A stretch of DNA of 64,000 nt, taken from positions 5,022,001 through 5,086,000 of the forward strand of contig NZ_CP042437.1 in NCBI RefSeq assembly GCF_007971525.1, given 5' to 3'. Under the pieces are notes generated by a model that was not told where the DNA came from, searched no databases, and was given only the letters and a program-made list of their open reading frames with translations. The position numbers were made by a program, and so were the translations under genes. Shown piece by piece: positions 1 to 8,224 of the stretch (positions are counted from its first letter, which is position 1; each line of letters begins with the position of its first letter). The stretch comes from Mucilaginibacter ginsenosidivorax. Lineage in GTDB: Bacteria; Bacteroidota; Bacteroidia; Sphingobacteriales; Sphingobacteriaceae.

Positions 1-1051
1 TGGCCAGCCGAAGCAAGTTGCTGTTGCCCTTTACATAAAGCAGGCTTTCATCGGCAGGTAAGTTTTCCAGGTCGATATAGATATTGCTCCCGGGGTTTAT
101 TCGTTTAACCGATTCAGATGCGGTAAGCAAAAGTTCATCCATCCTGATGCTTTCCCAGTTTTGCCTTTTGCCATCAAAACCCGACTGTGCCAGCGTAAGC
201 AGGCTGTTCAGGATCTGACCCAGTTTTTCCGATTCGGCATAAACTGTATTTAAAACCCCGCGTTGCTGTGTGTTCAGGTCTTGTTTATTTAACGCCAGCT
301 CAAGCTCAGATGATATGATAGTTAGCGGGGTGCGTAACTCGTGCGATGCATTGCTTACAAAGTTGTTTTGCGTTTCAAAGGCAGTTTCAAGCCTGTTAAG
401 CATATCATTAAACGTGAGCGATAATTCGGCTATCTCGTCTTTGCCGGTCAGTTCGTCCAGCCGAAAATGAAGGTTATTGGCGGTGATGTTTTTAACATTG
501 TTAATGATGCGCCTCACCGGCTGAAAGGTGTAGAAGGAAAAAACTTTCCCCACAAAATATACCAATATCATGGCCAGCAAAAAGCCATACAACAGTATTT
601 TTTGAAGGTCTTTTAGCTCTTGAAAGCCAGCCGGATTTGATGCTGATACAATAACAACATAACTTGCATTACCTTTTTTGAATAGTGAACCTGCATAAAA
701 GGTATTATCATGCCTGTAGTGGGCCTGGCCTGTCAGTAAAATATCGTCAATAAAAATCTTATCAATACCGGCGCTTGCATGCAACTTATTGCTGCCGTCT
801 ACTTTTAAAAAGTACTCTTTTTCCGAGTCCAGTTTCTCCAGGTATTTATTGCGCACCTCTAAGGTAGCTTTACTTTTGGCGCCCGGCGACAGCTGCACTT
901 CGGCCGCTATGTTTACGCGGGCTTCCAGCCGTTTATAAAAATCATCAAAATTGAATTTGTAAACCAGATAAAATATCGACGCATTAAGCAGTATAAGTAT
1001 ACCGCCCGACAGCAGCAGGAATAGCAATGTTATTTTACTTTGTATCTTCAT
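1..1051 (-). CDS. Sensor histidine kinase (HAMP, HisKA), 3' end outside window
   Basis: This is an inner-membrane sensor kinase whose C-terminal ATPase domain runs off the window. The visible 350 codons show a first membrane segment at about residues 8-30, a periplasmic region to about 160, a second membrane segment followed by a HAMP-like stretch, and a HisKA box FVSNASHELRTPL with phospho-acceptor His237. The start at 1051 (MKIQSKITLLFLLL) overlaps the end of the upstream response-regulator gene by 17 bp, so the two are translationally coupled and should form one two-component system. The periplasmic region is short and I do not recognise its ligand type. The family call is firm and the signal is unknown. 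Confidence 0.93.
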   Translation of the reverse strand, partial: MKIQSKITLLFLLLSGGILILLNASIFYLVYKFNFDDFYKRLEARVNIAAEVQLSPGAKSKATLEVRNKYLEKLDSEKEYFLKVDGSNKLHASAGIDKIFIDDILLTGQAHYRHDNTFYAGSLFKKGNASYVVIVSASNPAGFQELKDLQKILLYGFLLAMILVYFVGKVFSFYTFQPVRRIINNVKNITANNLHFRLDELTGKDEIAELSLTFNDMLNRLETAFETQNNFVSNASHELRTPLTIISSELELALNKQDLNTQQRGVLNTVYAESEKLGQILNSLLTLAQSGFDGKRQNWESIRMDELLLTASESVKRINPGSNIYIDLENLPADESLLYVKGNSNLLRLA

Positions 1052-1739
1052 CGGTATCACCCTCTTTCATCAGGTACCCCATGCCAAACACCGTATGGAT
1101 CAAATTTGGGCCACCGTTTTTCTCCAGCTTTTTACGCAGATAATTTATATAAACATCTACCACATTGGTGCCCATATTAAAATCAATATCCCAAACATTT
1201 TCCAGGATCTGAATCCGGGATAATACCTTTTTTTGATTTTTTACAAAATATTCAAGCAAACGGTATTCGGTGGCTGTAAGTTTTAATGCCTCGTTGTTGC
1301 GGTAAGCTATTTTCGATTCGGTATTGAGCACCAGGTTGCCTATTGTATAGGTGTTGTTTGATAATGTTTCGCTGCCGCTCCGGCGCAGCAGCGTACGGAG
1401 GCGGGCGGCAAGCTCGGCAATTTTAAATGGTTTTACCATGTAATCATCTGCACCGCTATCCAGACCGCTAACAATATTCTCGGTAGAATCGAGCGCCGTA
1501 AGCATAATAATGGGTATCGTTTTTTTTTGCTGCCTGATGCGTTTGCAAACCTGTATACCATCCATTACGGGCAGCATTACATCAAGTATAACCAGGTCAA
1601 AGTCATGATCAAGTGCCATTTGCAAACCTGTTGCGCCGTTGGCTGCAACGCTAACTTCAAAACCGTAATCGGTGAGGCCGCGCTTAATTACCGATACCAC
1701 ATTTGGTTCATCCTCAACTAACAATATCCCCATAAACAA
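1035..1739 (-). CDS. OmpR-family response regulator
   Basis: This DNA-binding response regulator of 234 aa pairs with the kinase encoded just downstream. The receiver domain (about 3-118) has the acidic pair E9/D10, phospho-acceptor D53 in LVILDVMLP, T81 and K103 in VKPF. The C-terminal winged helix (about 130-228) shows the typical LTATEYRLLEYF and RKKLEKNG elements with a GMGYL ending. It is the first gene of the pair. Translation may begin at M1 or M3, both close to the receiver core. The kinase partner follows from overlap and shared orientation. Confidence 0.95.
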   Translation of the reverse strand: MFMGILLVEDEPNVVSVIKRGLTDYGFEVSVAANGATGLQMALDHDFDLVILDVMLPVMDGIQVCKRIRQQKKTIPIIMLTALDSTENIVSGLDSGADDYMVKPFKIAELAARLRTLLRRSGSETLSNNTYTIGNLVLNTESKIAYRNNEALKLTATEYRLLEYFVKNQKKVLSRIQILENVWDIDFNMGTNVVDVYINYLRKKLEKNGGPNLIHTVFGMGYLMKEGDTDEDTK

Positions 1740-1905
1740 CCGATGTATTTAACTGCTGGGTTGCCAAAATAAATAAATAATTTATCGATTGATATAATTA
1801 TTGAAATATAAACTTATAATTGTATTCCATTTTTGGGCTTTTTAAAATTACCACCGGGATATGAAAATTTATTTGTGCACCGGTTTTTATTTGCAGATAC
1901 CAAAA

Positions 1906-1925
1906 TATACCTATAATCAGGTATA
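1906..1925 (+). promoter_or_regulatory. 20-bp palindrome upstream of a small Lar-like gene
   Basis: The arms TATACCT and AGGTATA are perfect inverted copies separated by 6 bp. They end 36 bp before the start codon at 1962, in the AT-rich gap that also faces the divergent regulator gene at 1739. Position and symmetry fit an operator or promoter-overlapping site. No binding protein can be named. Confidence 0.35.
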
Positions 1926-1961
1926 TCAAATTAAAGAAACACTACACATATTAGCACTACA

Positions 1962-2186
1962 ATGGCCCAATTTGTTAAAATCCAACTTTCTGTCTTTTGC
2001 TATAACTGCATTGTATGCGGAAGCCGCCCTGTAATTGAACAAGCTAAGGGCAGCAAATTTATAGTACGGTGCCCTAAAAACAGTGCACACTACCAAACCC
2101 AATCTGGATTGGTTGATATAGACGACTGGAATAAGAACAATTGGGTACAGGATAGCGACGATAAATTGAAGGTAGTGGCTAATTAA
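1962..2186 (+). CDS. Small zinc-ribbon-like protein, restriction-alleviation (Lar)-like
   Basis: The 74-aa product has a Cys-rich core, CYNCIVCGSRPVI, then RCPKNSAHY, then the ending DIDDWNKNNW. This order (CxxCGS, a beta strand, RCP, a Trp-Asn pair) resembles the small Lar-like zinc-ribbon proteins common in phages and accessory DNA. That likeness is by eye only. It is a single gene facing the convergent membrane-protein gene, whose stop it overlaps by 4 bp. No phage genes lie nearby. A function in restriction evasion is not shown by the sequence. Confidence 0.6.
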   Translation: MAQFVKIQLSVFCYNCIVCGSRPVIEQAKGSKFIVRCPKNSAHYQTQSGLVDIDDWNKNNWVQDSDDKLKVVAN

Positions 2187-2938
2187 CCCTTCCCCGATAA
2201 ATAGTTAACGGTAAAGCCAATTATTTCCTTGATATACAGGTTCCACCTGCTTAAAACTTCGGCACTGGGAATTAACTCAAAAAGCGACCATTGTAAATCG
2301 CCCGAAATTACATTGCAGGGGTAGGGAATTACATCAACATGTTGGCTTTTAAAAATTTGCATAGCCCGGCGCATATGAAAAGCCGAAGTTACCAGCAGGT
2401 AAGGCCCTTGTTGTTTGTTTTTGAGTAGGAGCGCTTTAGTTAACGATGCGTTTTCGAGCGTATTCCTGGCCTGGTTTTCTATTAGTATGCAGCTATCTGG
2501 AATCTGTAGTGTTTGCAGCTGCTGCAGTACAAAATTACCTTCCCTGAAAGTGCCTGGCACAAGGCTGCTGTTACCTCCTGATATCACTATTTTTTTTGCC
2601 TGGCCGTTTCGTTGTAGTAAAATGCCTTGTATAAACCTATCGGCGGCCCAGTTAAATACGCCTTGGCCTTGTTTGTTTTCACTTGCAAAGCCACCTAAGA
2701 TTATGGCCGCGCTATATGTTTTGCCCGGAGGCAGTTTAACGGGGGCAATATCCCACGTATTGGCCAGCAGGTTTAAAAATAACGGGGCCGAAAATATCCA
2801 TAATAAAACCACACCCCAGATAAGACACCTGCGTTTTAATTTTGGATTCTTTGTTACCACAGCTATCAGCAGTAAAACAAAAACATATAAAACTGGGAAT
2901 AGTAAAAATGATAGTATTTTAGATAGGATAAAAAACAT
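2183..2938 (-). CDS. YdcF/ElyC (DUF218) family inner-membrane protein
   Basis: The product starts with two hydrophobic segments (about residues 1-30 and 38-58) and then a DUF218 domain. Landmarks are AAIILGGF, VISGGNSSL, the ENQARNTLENA stretch and LLVTSAFHMRRA, which line the conserved pocket in the ElyC/SanA/YdcF fold. Relatives act in envelope integrity or undecaprenyl-phosphate metabolism, but the reaction is unsettled. I placed the start at 2938 (MFFILSKIL) because the 15 residues upstream are poorly charged and Cys-rich and do not look like a natural N-terminus. This gives 251 aa. Confidence 0.88.
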   Translation of the reverse strand: MFFILSKILSFLLFPVLYVFVLLLIAVVTKNPKLKRRCLIWGVVLLWIFSAPLFLNLLANTWDIAPVKLPPGKTYSAAIILGGFASENKQGQGVFNWAADRFIQGILLQRNGQAKKIVISGGNSSLVPGTFREGNFVLQQLQTLQIPDSCILIENQARNTLENASLTKALLLKNKQQGPYLLVTSAFHMRRAMQIFKSQHVDVIPYPCNVISGDLQWSLFELIPSAEVLSRWNLYIKEIIGFTVNYLSGKG

Positions 2939-3129
2939 AGCAGGAGTAAAAATAGGTAAAAACAGGCAACACGGAAATTGCAATTAAAACAATGCCTACA
3001 CGTTTGCTTGTTAAGAGTTGTTTATAATGGACATTAAACCAATTGCCTGCATTTAACTCTTACTATTGGTGCTACGTAACAAACTGGCACCATCATTGTC
3101 ATATAATTACTAAACAAAATATTAAAAAT

Positions 3130-3339
3130 ATGGGCTTTATAAAAATACTTGCCGTTGGTGCAGCAGTTGCCTACGGCATAAACTACGTTACAAAAAAAGG
3201 ACCCGACGGAAAATCAATCATAGATAATCTGGCTGACGAAGCTCCGGAATGGTTTGACCGTGCAAAAAAATATGGCGAGCTTACTTTAGAGCAAATTGCC
3301 GTGCGTGCGCAAAACTACAGAGATAATACGAGGTATTAA
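3130..3339 (+). CDS. Small membrane-anchored hypothetical protein (YtxH-like)
   Basis: From the ATG at 3130 the product is 69 aa. It has one N-terminal hydrophobic helix (GFIKILAVGAAVAYGINYV) followed by a charged, probably helical tail (DEAPEWFDRAKKYGELTLEQIA). This resembles the small YtxH-type stress proteins, but the match is weak. An upstream in-frame start at 3043 would add a His- and Tyr-rich stretch that does not look like protein, so the shorter form is preferred. Confidence 0.55.
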   Translation: MGFIKILAVGAAVAYGINYVTKKGPDGKSIIDNLADEAPEWFDRAKKYGELTLEQIAVRAQNYRDNTRY

Positions 3340-3429
3340 GTAACTCATTGTCGCTTCGCTTGTCATTAGTCATTGGTAGAATATTTGAAAATTTTTGAAA
3401 CAAGGACTCTCCAATCAAACTTGGCCTTA

Positions 3430-3524
3430 AATGACCAATGACCAATGACCAATGACCAATGACCAATGACCAATGACCAATGACCAATGACCAATGACCA
3501 ATGACCAATGACCAATGACCAATG
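3430..3524 (+). repeat. 13 tandem copies of a 7-bp unit (AATGACC) covering a start codon
   Basis: Thirteen perfect copies run from 3430 to 3520, followed by a partial AATG. Each copy has an ATG, and because 7 is not a multiple of 3 the ATGs cycle through all frames. Inside the array each start reads five codons and then TGA. Only the ATG in the last copy (3515) opens the esterase gene. The complementary strand has no stop codon in any frame, which creates a spurious ORF there. Confidence 0.97.
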
Positions 3525-4078
3525 TAAGAAACATACTTTTTTTTGGTGATAGCCTCACGGCGGGGTACGGTTTAGGAAACCATAAAGCCGAATCGTTCCC
3601 TGCTTTAATACAACAAAAAATAGATGCTGCAGGCCTGGTATATCATTGCATTAATGGTGGTCTTAGCGGCGACACCACGGCCGGCGGGCTAATGCGGCTG
3701 GAATATTGGATGAATCGTCCTCTGCATGTTTTTGTGCTCGAATTAGGTGTAAATGACATAATCAGGGGGATATCGCCCCAAACTACCACAAAAAATATAC
3801 AAGCTATTATTGATAAGGTAAAACTAAAACACCCTAACATCAAACTGGTAATGTTAGGGATGGAGATTCCGGCCTTTATCCCCGGAAAGTTTGCCGCAGA
3901 ATTTAAAGCTATTTTTCGCAGGGTGGCCGATGCCAACCAAATGGCTTTTGTACCTTTTTATTTGGATGGTGTTGCTGGCAAAGCACACCTTAATTTACCC
4001 GATGGGCTGCATCCCAATGCAGCCGGCTATAAGGTAATGGCCGATAGCGTTTGGCCGGTGCTAAAGGCCTTATTATGA
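3515..4078 (+). CDS. TesA-like SGNH/GDSL esterase or thioesterase
   Basis: This 187-aa lipolytic hydrolase has all SGNH blocks: block I FFGDSLTAGYG with nucleophile Ser13, block II Gly49 (NGGLSGDTT), block III GVND with Asn80, and block V DGLHPNAAGY with Asp163 and His166. There is no signal peptide, so it is probably cytosolic, unlike E. coli TesA. The start is the last ATG of the heptamer array. The homologous region begins almost at once (NILFFGDSL), so no upstream start is needed. Copy-number change in the array would alter the leader and the number of decoy starts. The substrate could be acyl-CoA, aryl esters or lysophospholipid. Confidence 0.93.
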   Translation: MTNVRNILFFGDSLTAGYGLGNHKAESFPALIQQKIDAAGLVYHCINGGLSGDTTAGGLMRLEYWMNRPLHVFVLELGVNDIIRGISPQTTTKNIQAIIDKVKLKHPNIKLVMLGMEIPAFIPGKFAAEFKAIFRRVADANQMAFVPFYLDGVAGKAHLNLPDGLHPNAAGYKVMADSVWPVLKALL

Positions 4079-4281
4079 TTTAGGTGTTTTCCCTGAAACC
4101 TGTTGGTTTATGCCATCCCGCGTAAACCCAAATCCTTCAAGACAGTAAAGGACGCCCAAATAAAAATATCATTTTACATTGCAGGGTGTACATTGAAAGC
4201 ATGCTTTCGGCATAGTTTTAACTATGATTTGGCTAAAACCTTTTACTACATTTATAAACCGGATACTACTATTTAATTAAT

Positions 4282-6966
4282 ATGAAACTACCTTTATGTA
4301 AGCCCGCGCTTTACATCGCTTTAGTATTTTTTTGTTTGTTTAAAACCTCGGAGGGTGCAGCGCAACCTCCCACGGCCACGGGCCTGCAGTGCGAATACCT
4401 GACTACACCAATAGGCATCGACGCCAAACACCCCCGCCTGACCTGGAAAATGGGCGATGCACAACAGGGCGCTGCCCAAACCGCCTACCAGCTTTTTGTA
4501 GGTACTGATTCGCTGGCTATTGCCGCAGGCAAGGCCGATAGCTGGGCAACCACTAAAATTGTATCGGCTGCCAGCCTGGTTACTTACAACGGCAAAATAT
4601 TACAACCCTTTACCAAATATTTTTGGAGAGTCGTATTGTGGGGTAACGGCGGTAAAAAGCTTAGTTCATCGGCAATTACCAGTTTTGAAACGGGGATGAT
4701 GGAAATGCGCAACTGGAAAGGATCATGGATAAGCGATAACTATGGTATTGCTGCTAACCCGGCACCGTATTTTCGTAATACGTTTAAGGTGGGCAAATCT
4801 ATCAGGTCGGCAAGGGCATACATCGCGGTAGCAGGTTTGTACGAACTTTATATTAACGGTAAAAAAATTGGCAACCACCGGCTCGATCCAATGTATACCC
4901 GGTTTGACAGGCGTACGCTTTACGTAGCTTATGATGTAACCGCCAACCTGCAGAACGGCAAAAACGCCGTTGGGGTGCTGTTGGGCAATGGCTGGTATAA
5001 CCACCAAAGCACAGCTGTGTGGTTTTTTCACCAGGCGCCATGGCGTGGCAGGCCAACCTTTTGTATGGATTTAAGGGTGACTTATACCGACGGCACTACC
5101 GAAACCATATCATCTGATACGCAATGGAAAACGTCTTTAAGTCCTGTTGTGTTCAACAGTATTTATACTGCCGAACATTATGACGCCCGCAAGGAACAAC
5201 CCGGATGGAATACAGCCGATTTTGTTGATTCCGGGTGGAAAAACGTGATTAACCGCTCGGCGCCCTCCACCAATATTGTAGCCCAAAGTCTGCAGCCTAT
5301 TCGTAACGTAGAGGAGATAGCGACCAAAACTATTACTAAAATTGATAATAAACTGTGGGTGTTTGATATAGGTCGCAACATATCGGGCGTGAGCCAGATT
5401 ACAGTTAAAGGTGATTCGGGCACAGTAATTCGCCTGAAACATGCCGAACGGCTGAATAAGAACGGCCACGTAGATCAATCCAATATCGACCTGCATTACC
5501 GCCCGACTGATGATAAAGACCCTTTCCAGACTGATATTTTTATACTTGGCGGCAAAGGTGAAGAAACCTTTATGCCTAAATTTAACTATAAAGGCTTTCA
5601 ATACGTGGAGGTAAGCAGCAGCAAGCCCATTCAGCTGACCAAAGAAAGTTTGAAAGCTTACTTTATGCACAGCGATGTGCAGCCGGTTGGCGAGGTAAGC
5701 TCATCAAACCAAACTATTAACCAAATTTGGAGTGCTACTAATCACAGCTACCTGAGCAACTTGTTTGGCTACCCAACAGATTGCCCGCAACGCGAAAAAA
5801 ACGGATGGACGGGAGATGCCCACATAGCCAGCGAAACAGGCCTGTATAACTTTGACGCCATCACTATTTACGAAAAATGGCTGGCCGATCATCGCGATGA
5901 GCAACAACCCAACGGCGTATTGCCATCCATTATCCCAACCGGTGGCTGGGGGTATGAGTGGGGCAACGGACCCGACTGGACAAGCACTATTGCCATTATC
6001 CCCTGGAATATTTATTTGTTTTATGGTGATAGCAAGCTGCTGGCCGATAGCTATACCAGCATCGAAAAATATGTAAACCATATTGATGAGCTTTATCCTA
6101 CCGGCCTTACCAGCTGGGGCCTTGGCGACTGGGTACCGGTAAAATCTGTTTCGCCTGTTGAGCTCACCTCGTCGGTTTATTATTATACAGATGCAACGAT
6201 ATTGGCCAAAGCCGCCAAAATTTTGGGTAAACAGGCCGACTTTGTAAAATATACGGCGCTGGCTACAAAAATAAAAAATGCCATCAATGCCAAATACCTC
6301 AATTCGCAAACCGGCATTTACGGTCAGGGTTTTCAAACGGAGCTGAGTGTTCCGTTATTTTGGGGCGTGGTGCCCGATAATATGAAAAGCAAGGTGGCCG
6401 CCAACCTGGCCGCCCGCGTTGCTGCCGATAATTACCACCTGGATGTAGGTATCCTTGGTGCCAAGGCTATTTTGAGCGCCTTGAGCGACAATGGTTACCC
6501 CGATGTGGCGTACAGGATAGCGTCGCAGGAAACTTTCCCTTCATGGGGCTGGTGGATGGTGAACGGGGCAACAACACTGTACGAAAACTGGCAGATTGAT
6601 GCCAAATCTGATATATCGCTTAATCACATTATGTTTGGCGAAATTGGTGCCTGGCTGTACAAAGGCATTGCGGGAATTCAGCCTGATGCAAATCAGCCCG
6701 GCTTTAAAAATGTGATCCTGGCGCCGCATTTTGTGCCCGGCCTGAATGAATTTACGGCTACCCATGTTGGCCCTTACGGCAAAATTTCATCGTCATGGAA
6801 ACGGGATGGAAATGGTGTAACTTATAAAATAACGGTGCCGGCAAATTCAACGGCAAGTATCACCTTCCCGGCAGGTAAAGTTACCTTATCAGGTAAATCT
6901 ATTGGCGGGGAATATAGGGTTGTGGCTGGGAGTTACGAGTTTAAAATAAGTCCCGCAGTACTCTAA
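4282..6966 (+). CDS. Exported GH78 alpha-L-rhamnosidase
   Basis: The 894-aa enzyme should release terminal alpha-L-rhamnose from plant or microbial glycans or flavonoid glycosides in the periplasm or outside the cell. A Sec signal peptide covers about residues 1-27. The N-terminal beta domain begins LQCEYLTTPIGIDAKHPRLTW, a GH78 hallmark. The (alpha/alpha)6 barrel holds DCPQREKNGWTGDA with proposed general acid Glu505. Glu768 in TLYENW fits the catalytic base. A C-terminal beta domain follows. No SusC/SusD, transporter or rhamnose catabolic gene lies nearby, so it is an orphan and not part of a polysaccharide utilisation locus in this window. Confidence 0.95.
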   Translation: MKLPLCKPALYIALVFFCLFKTSEGAAQPPTATGLQCEYLTTPIGIDAKHPRLTWKMGDAQQGAAQTAYQLFVGTDSLAIAAGKADSWATTKIVSAASLVTYNGKILQPFTKYFWRVVLWGNGGKKLSSSAITSFETGMMEMRNWKGSWISDNYGIAANPAPYFRNTFKVGKSIRSARAYIAVAGLYELYINGKKIGNHRLDPMYTRFDRRTLYVAYDVTANLQNGKNAVGVLLGNGWYNHQSTAVWFFHQAPWRGRPTFCMDLRVTYTDGTTETISSDTQWKTSLSPVVFNSIYTAEHYDARKEQPGWNTADFVDSGWKNVINRSAPSTNIVAQSLQPIRNVEEIATKTITKIDNKLWVFDIGRNISGVSQITVKGDSGTVIRLKHAERLNKNGHVDQSNIDLHYRPTDDKDPFQTDIFILGGKGEETFMPKFNYKGFQYVEVSSSKPIQLTKESLKAYFMHSDVQPVGEVSSSNQTINQIWSATNHSYLSNLFGYPTDCPQREKNGWTGDAHIASETGLYNFDAITIYEKWLADHRDEQQPNGVLPSIIPTGGWGYEWGNGPDWTSTIAIIPWNIYLFYGDSKLLADSYTSIEKYVNHIDELYPTGLTSWGLGDWVPVKSVSPVELTSSVYYYTDATILAKAAKILGKQADFVKYTALATKIKNAINAKYLNSQTGIYGQGFQTELSVPLFWGVVPDNMKSKVAANLAARVAADNYHLDVGILGAKAILSALSDNGYPDVAYRIASQETFPSWGWWMVNGATTLYENWQIDAKSDISLNHIMFGEIGAWLYKGIAGIQPDANQPGFKNVILAPHFVPGLNEFTATHVGPYGKISSSWKRDGNGVTYKITVPANSTASITFPAGKVTLSGKSIGGEYRVVAGSYEFKISPAVL

Positions 6967-6967
6967 T

Positions 6968-7100
6968 TGTCATTTCGAACGAGCCGGCGTTGGAGTTGTG
7001 TGGGCGGGGTGAGGAGAAATCTTAGACACCTTGCATTCCACTAAGCCCATCGAAATGCAAGACGGCTAAGATTTCTCCTCGTACCTCGTTCGAAATGACA
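6968..7100 (+). repeat. 133-bp palindromic element with nested inverted repeats
   Basis: The outer arms are 16-bp perfect inverted copies (6968-6983 and 7085-7100, TGTCATTTCGAACGAG). Inside is a second pair, GAGGAGAAATCTTAG and its complement, and near the middle CTTGCAT and ATGCAAG. The whole folds into one long interrupted hairpin just after the rhamnosidase stop. I recall similar sequences as dispersed intergenic palindromes in Sphingobacteriaceae. It may be a REP/MITE-like element or a processed mRNA end. Confidence 0.9.
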
Positions 7101-7177
7101 TTTTTTTATTAAATGATAACGGATCAAAAGGTGTGTACACATATTATTCTTTGGTGAGGCTAAATGACTTAAAATTG

Positions 7178-7206
7178 ACAGGCCGGTTATAATACCGGCC
7201 TGTTTT
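7178..7206 (+). terminator. Rho-independent terminator
   Basis: ACAGGCCGGT and ACCGGCCTGT form a perfect 10-bp stem with a 6-nt loop, followed by TTTTGTAT. It ends transcription before the START-domain gene at 7252, so that gene needs its own promoter. Confidence 0.8.
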
Positions 7207-7251
7207 GTATATAGCTTTGTTACATCGGGGCCTGCAACCCGTTCTGCTACT

Positions 7252-7896
7252 ATGTGCTATAAATTAATATTATTGCTCCTGCTGATTGTAAATACAGCGT
7301 TTGCCCAAAACGACGAGGGTTGGGTGTTAAAACACAGTAACGACGGCGTGAATATATATACCCGCAAAGTACCCAATTCAAAAATAAACGCTATTAAAGT
7401 AGAGTGCCATTTTGATGTTCCGGCATCGCGGCTGGTAGCCGTTTTGATGGATGTAAAAAACAGCGAGGATTGGCTGTACCATACTTCTTCAAACTACATC
7501 ATAAAACAGGTATCCCCATCGGAGTTGTATTACTACTCGATGGTAGAGGTGCCCTGGCCCGTGAGCAACCGCGATTTTATAGCCCATATTAAAGTTTCGC
7601 AGGATGCTGTTACTAAAGTTATTACTGTTGATGCGCCCTGCATCCCAGATATGGTACCCCGAAAGGCCGGTGTGGTGCGTGTGGCCGATTCAAAAGGCAA
7701 ATGGGTACTCACGCCTGTTGGTAAAGATAAAGTGAAAGTATTATATACCCTGCATGCCGATCCCGGTGGTAGTATCCCGGCATGGTTAAGCAACATGTTT
7801 GCTACTAAAGGTCCCACAGAAAGTTTTCAAAAGCTAAAATTGCAACTTCAAAAACCCGCGTATAAAAACGTAAAGGTGCCTTACATAGCGGAGTAA
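7252..7896 (+). CDS. Exported START-domain (SRPBCC) lipid-binding-like protein, copy 1
   Basis: The 214-aa protein has a signal peptide (residues 1-18, cut after AFA) and then a START fold covering almost the whole mature chain. Recognisable stretches are GVNIYTRKV, EDWLYHTSSN, VPWPVSNRDFIAHI and LHADPGGSIPAWLSNMF. START domains hold a hydrophobic ligand in a deep cavity, and the export signal places this one in the periplasm. The ligand is unknown. The next gene is a close paralog of identical length, so this is a tandem duplication. A possible -7 box TAGCTTTG lies at 7212-7219. Confidence 0.88.
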   Translation: MCYKLILLLLLIVNTAFAQNDEGWVLKHSNDGVNIYTRKVPNSKINAIKVECHFDVPASRLVAVLMDVKNSEDWLYHTSSNYIIKQVSPSELYYYSMVEVPWPVSNRDFIAHIKVSQDAVTKVITVDAPCIPDMVPRKAGVVRVADSKGKWVLTPVGKDKVKVLYTLHADPGGSIPAWLSNMFATKGPTESFQKLKLQLQKPAYKNVKVPYIAE

Positions 7897-7930
7897 GGCC
7901 CAGGCTCCCAATGGAATTAAGGTCGATTTA

Positions 7931-8013
7931 ATGTCGAACATCGAATATCCAATACCGAATAATGAAGGAAAAACTTTGATGTTGGACATTCGAAATTCAA
8001 TATTATTTGCCCT
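7931..8013 (+). repeat. Degenerate inverted repeat between START paralogs
   Basis: The stretch has imperfect inverted halves built on TCGAACATCGAATATCCAAT and its rough complement near 7979-8008. It is one of several AT-rich intergenic palindromes in the window. No coding capacity is evident in this gap. Confidence 0.45.
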
Positions 8014-8224
8014 TCTGTTTTTCTTAATATAATATTGCCTCATATTCCTAAAGGGGCAGTTCAAGCTGTTTGGTTGTTCTATCCTTTTACACTGGCTATG
8101 TAAAGGCGAATTGCCATAGTAATTTCACATTTATATTAACCCCAAGGCAAATGACCTTGTACTGACAAGCAAAATAAATAAGCCTTATAGTTTTGATGTA
8201 GCGGATCCTGTAAACCGTAACAAC

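Noticed and set aside
3281..3508. 75-aa minus-strand ORF made of VIGHWSL repeats
   Set aside because: It is the stop-free complement of the AATGACC heptamer array and has no independent support as a gene.
3430..3524. CRISPR array
   Set aside because: The units are 7 bp and directly adjoining with no spacers; no cas gene is in the window. The same holds for the 8-bp array at 56761.
5137..5670. 177-aa minus-strand ORF inside the rhamnosidase gene
   Set aside because: It is antisense to a well-supported GH78 coding region, with no start context or family match.
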